Assembly (NCBI GenBank): GCA_023388235.1
Contig: JAEWGQ010000225.1
Coordinates: 1 to 10,084, forward strand
Direction: 5' to 3'
Length of the DNA stretch: 10,084 bases
DNA from: Actinomycetes bacterium
GTDB taxonomy: Bacteria; Actinomycetota; Actinomycetes; Actinomycetales; Cellulomonadaceae
A model generated the notes under the pieces. That model was not told where the DNA came from. It saw nothing but the letters and a program-made list of their open reading frames with translations, and ran no database searches. Both the position numbers and the translations under genes were made by a program. Positions within the stretch are counted from its first letter, which is position 1, and every line of letters begins with the position of its first letter. Positions 7,471-10,084 of this stretch are shown piece after piece.

Positions 7471-9533
7471 GCCCCCAGCATGCCAGCCGCGCCGCCGTCC
7501 GCCGCCCCGCCGACCGGCTCGGGCGCGGCGGCGGGCGTGCCGTCACCGGCCAGGGCCGCCACGACCGCGGCGGCCGTGCGGGTGCCCATGCCGGGGACGG
7601 ACGCGATCTCCTCGACGGAGGCGGCGCGCAGCCGCTTGAGGGAGCCGAAGTGCTTGAGCAGCGCCGCGGACCGGGCGGGCCCGAGCCCGGGCACGGAGTC
7701 GAGCGCCGAGACGGTCATGCCCTTGCTGCGCTGCTTGCGGTGCGCGGTGATGGCGAACCGGTGCGCCTCGTCGCGCACGCGCTGCAGCAGGTACAGCCCC
7801 TCCGACGACCGCTGGAGGATCACCGGGTAGTCCTCCCCCGGCAGCCACACCTCCTCCAGGCGCTTCGCCAGGCCGCAGAGCGCGACGTCGTCGATGCCGA
7901 GCTCCGCCAGCGCGGCGGCCGCCGCGGCCACCTGGGGCGGCCCGCCGTCCACCACGACGAGGTTCGGCGGGTACGCGAACTTCTGCGGGCGCCCGGTGGT
8001 CTCGTCCACCGGTCCCGACCGCACGGGCCCGACGTCCCCGTCGGCCAGCGCCTCGGCGACCTGGTCCTCCCCCAGCCCGAGCTCGACGTCGCCGGCCTGC
8101 TCGCGCTCGGCCAGGTAGCGCCGGAACCGGCGGGTGATGACCTCGTGCATCGCCTGGGTGTCGTCGCGCGCGCCGGTGCCCTCGGGCCCGCGGATGCTGA
8201 ACCGGCGGTACTCGCTCTTGCGGGCGAGCCCGTCCTCGAACACCACCATCGACGCGACCTGGTACGTGCCCTGGTTGTGCGACACGTCGTAGCACTCGAT
8301 GCGCAGCGGCGCGGTGTCGAGGCCCAGCGCCTCCTGGATCTCGCGGAGCGCCTGGCTGCGCGTCGTGAGGTCGCCCGCCCGCCGGGTGCGGTGCAGGGCG
8401 AGGGCGTGCTCGGCGTTCCTGCGCACCGTCTGCGCGAGCTCGGCCTTGTCGCCGCGCTGCGGGACGCGGACCTGCACCCGGGAGCCGCGCAGGCCGGACA
8501 GCCACGCCTGCACCTGCTCGAGCTCGGGCGGCAGCACCGGCACCAGGACCTCGCGCGGCACGGCGCCCGCCACCGCGCCGCCGACGTCGCCGCCCGGGGC
8601 GTCCCCGTAGACCTGCTGCAGCAGGTGCTCGACCAGCTCGGCGTCGGTGACGTCCTCGACCTTCTCGACCACCCAGCCGCGCTGGCCGCGGATCCGCCCG
8701 TCGCGGACGTGGAACACCTGGACCGCCGCCTCGAGCTCGTCGCCGGCGAGGGCGAAGATGTCGGCGTCCGTGCCGTCCTGCAGCACGACGGCGTTCTTCT
8801 CGGTGGCGCGCTCCAGCGCCGCGATGTCGTCGCGCAGGCGGGCGGCGCGCTCGAAGTCGAGCTCGGCGGCGGCCTCCTTCATCCGGGCGGTGAGCCGGCG
8901 CGTGAACCGGGCCGTGTCGCCCGCCATGAAGTCCGCGAACTCCTCGGCCAGGACGTGGTGGTCCTCCGGCGAGATGCGCCCGACGCACGGCGCCGAGCAC
9001 TTGTCGATGTACCCGAGCAGGCACGGCCGGCCCTGCTGCCGCGCGCGCTTGAACACGCCGGCGGAGCAGGTGCGCACCGGGAACACCCGCAGCAGCAGGT
9101 CCACGGTCTCCCGGATCGCCCAGGCGTGCGCGTACGGGCCGAAGTAGCGGGTGCCGGGCCGCTTGGCGCCCCGCATGACCTGCACGCGCGGGAACTGGTC
9201 GGCCAGCGTCACCGCGAGGTACGGGTAGGACTTGTCGTCCCGGTACTTCACGTTGAACCGCGGGTCGAACTCCTTGATCCAGGAGTACTCGAGCGCCAGC
9301 GCCTCGACCTCGGTGCCGACGACCGTCCACTGCACGGAGGCGGCGGTGGTGACCATCTGCTGGGTGCGCGGGTGCAGGCCCGCGACGTCCTGGAAGTAGC
9401 TGTTCAGCCGCTGCCGCAGGCTCTTGGCCTTGCCGACGTAGACGACCCGGCCGTGCTCGTCGCGGAACCGGTACACGCCCGGGGAGTCCGGGATCTCGCC
9501 CGGGGCCGGGCGGTACGTCGCGGGATCAGCCAT
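7467..9533 (-). CDS. uvrC: Excinuclease ABC subunit C
   Basis: UvrC makes both incisions around a lesion in nucleotide excision repair after UvrA-UvrB recognition. I chose the ATG at 9531-9533 (688 residues, starting MADPATY), because the GTG 30 bases upstream adds a poor extension into the promoter region. Domains in order: GIY-YIG nuclease (about 14-95; GVY 19-21, YVG 32-34, probable metal ligand E82); a cysteine cluster C156, C171, C179, C183, matching the reported iron-sulfur site of E. coli UvrC; UvrB-interacting UVR motif (about 214-249); RNase H-like nuclease with D416, D457 or D458, D529 and H591; tandem helix-hairpin-helix DNA-binding region (about 612-662). An acidic insert (about 478-518) and an Ala/Gly-rich tail (663-688) look flexible. 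Its last bases overlap the rapZ start. Confidence 0.97.
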   Translation of the reverse strand: MADPATYRPAPGEIPDSPGVYRFRDEHGRVVYVGKAKSLRQRLNSYFQDVAGLHPRTQQMVTTAASVQWTVVGTEVEALALEYSWIKEFDPRFNVKYRDDKSYPYLAVTLADQFPRVQVMRGAKRPGTRYFGPYAHAWAIRETVDLLLRVFPVRTCSAGVFKRARQQGRPCLLGYIDKCSAPCVGRISPEDHHVLAEEFADFMAGDTARFTRRLTARMKEAAAELDFERAARLRDDIAALERATEKNAVVLQDGTDADIFALAGDELEAAVQVFHVRDGRIRGQRGWVVEKVEDVTDAELVEHLLQQVYGDAPGGDVGGAVAGAVPREVLVPVLPPELEQVQAWLSGLRGSRVQVRVPQRGDKAELAQTVRRNAEHALALHRTRRAGDLTTRSQALREIQEALGLDTAPLRIECYDVSHNQGTYQVASMVVFEDGLARKSEYRRFSIRGPEGTGARDDTQAMHEVITRRFRRYLAEREQAGDVELGLGEDQVAEALADGDVGPVRSGPVDETTGRPQKFAYPPNLVVVDGGPPQVAAAAAALAELGIDDVALCGLAKRLEEVWLPGEDYPVILQRSSEGLYLLQRVRDEAHRFAITAHRKQRSKGMTVSALDSVPGLGPARSAALLKHFGSLKRLRAASVEEIASVPGMGTRTAAAVVAALAGDGTPAAAPEPVGGAADGGAAGMLGA

Positions 9534-9546
9534 ATCCACCAGCCTA
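9534..9546 (-). promoter_or_regulatory. Candidate uvrC -10 element close to the start codon
   Basis: Reading the minus strand, TAGGCT (9546-9541) fits TAnnnT and ends 7 bases before the uvrC ATG, so the transcript could be leaderless or nearly so. I find no recognisable -35 at 16-19 bases. GGTGG between the hexamer and the ATG would be a weak, very close ribosome site if the leader is longer. It lies back to back with the osmC candidate within a 53-base intergenic region. Confidence 0.35.
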
Positions 9547-9575
9547 GTTCGACACTCCGACACCGGGCCCGCGCC

Positions 9576-9586
9576 TACCCTGGGGC
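9576..9586 (+). promoter_or_regulatory. Candidate osmC -10 element, probably leaderless transcript
   Basis: TACCCT (9576-9581) fits the actinobacterial -10 pattern and ends 5 bases before the osmC ATG. Transcription would then begin at or within a base or two of the A of the start codon. GGGG lies between them but is too close to serve as a ribosome site. The -35 is unclear: TTCGAC (9548-9553) is 22 bases away. A short direct repeat, CGACAC at 9550-9555 and 9558-9563, lies upstream and could be a regulator site. Confidence 0.45.
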
Positions 9587-10084
9587 ATGGGCCTGCTGCA
9601 CACCTACGCCGCGGACGTCGTCTGGACGGGCGCGGGCACCACCGGGACGACCGCCTACACCGCCTACGGCCGGGACCACGAGGTCCTCGTGCCGGGCAAG
9701 CCGCCGATCCTCGGGTCCGCGGACCCGGCGTTCCGCGGCGACCCCGCCCGGCACAACCCCGAGGAGCTGCTCGTCGCGGCCCTCGCGCAGTGCCACATGC
9801 TGTGGTTCCTGCACCTCGCCGCCGCGTCCGGGGTGGCTGTCGTGGGGTACGCGGACCACGCCAGCGGCACGATGCGCGTCGCGGCGGCCGGCCACGGGGC
9901 GTTCACCGAGGTGGTGCTGCGCCCGCAGGTCACCGTGCGCCCGGGCGGCGCGGTCGCCGACGACGAGGACGCCGCCGGGCTGGACGCCCAGCTCGCCGAC
10001 CTGCACCGCCGCGCGCACGAGCACTGCTTCATCGCCCGGTCCGTGACGTTCCCGGTCCGGACGGAGCCCGCGCCCGCGACCCGG
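9587..10084 (+). CDS. OsmC/Ohr-family peroxiredoxin (3' end cut by window)
   Basis: OsmC and Ohr proteins are thiol peroxidases that reduce organic hydroperoxides with a pair of reactive cysteines. The visible 166 codons begin [15 protein letters not shown], typical for this subgroup, and include [17 protein letters not shown] (46-62). The two expected cysteines are C69 in [10 protein letters not shown] and C147 in HEHCFIARS. The frame is open to the last base, but family members end close to the segment SVTFPVR (152-158), so only a few residues are likely missing. It is the only plus-strand gene and diverges from uvrC across 53 bases. A candidate -10 almost touching its ATG suggests leaderless expression. 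The family is clear; the exact substrate and the OsmC-versus-Ohr assignment are not, so I give no symbol. Confidence 0.93.
   Translation, partial: MGLLHTYAADVVWTGAGTTGTTAYTAYGRDHEVLVPGKPPILGSADPAFRGDPARHNPEELLVAALAQCHMLWFLHLAAASGVAVVGYADHASGTMRVAAAGHGAFTEVVLRPQVTVRPGGAVADDEDAAGLDAQLADLHRRAHEHCFIARSVTFPVRTEPAPATR

Noticed and set aside
5513..7546. An apparent rapZ-yvcK fusion, since the yvcK frame stays open through rapZ
   Set aside because: The upstream part is an out-of-frame translation of rapZ with no conserved motif. The ATG at 6524-6526 begins exactly where YvcK homology begins.

Overview
This window is a chromosomal housekeeping region of a very GC-rich actinobacterium. RbpA and WhiA are actinobacterial markers, and the order uvrC-rapZ-yvcK-whiA-gap-pgk-tpiA-secG-rbpA is the arrangement I know from Micrococcales. 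A Cellulomonas-like organism is my best guess; that is inference from synteny and composition, not a species identification.

Layout. Bases 1-406 hold no convincing gene. They contain two copies of a ~90-base imperfect repeat, each able to fold into a long hairpin, a perfect 22-base palindrome between the copies, and a probable rbpA terminator. Every complete gene from 407 to 9533 is on the minus strand, so transcription runs from high to low coordinates. First comes the uvrC-rapZ-yvcK-whiA cluster, with 4-base start/stop overlaps at the first two junctions and a 4-base gap at the third. A 229-base gap with a candidate promoter and leader hairpin follows. Next are the lower-glycolysis genes gap, pgk and tpiA, with an 18-bp perfect hairpin between gap and pgk. 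Beyond a terminator-like hairpin are secG and rbpA. At the right edge osmC is on the plus strand, divergent from uvrC, and runs off the window.

How the genes work together. gap, pgk and tpiA encode three consecutive glycolytic/gluconeogenic enzymes. YvcK and RapZ belong to families tied to carbon-flux and cell-wall precursor control, and WhiA is a DNA-binding regulator of division or sporulation genes. UvrC does nucleotide excision repair, SecG is part of the protein-export channel, RbpA activates RNA polymerase, and the OsmC-family protein probably removes organic peroxides.

I see no sign of a novel defence, mobile or biosynthetic system. The protein-coding part is conserved core genome. 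The items most worth a second look are non-coding: the tandem hairpin repeats at the left edge, the gap-pgk hairpin, a palindrome over the predicted secG start site, a GC hairpin just ahead of the gap ribosome binding site, and the compact uvrC/osmC divergent promoter region.
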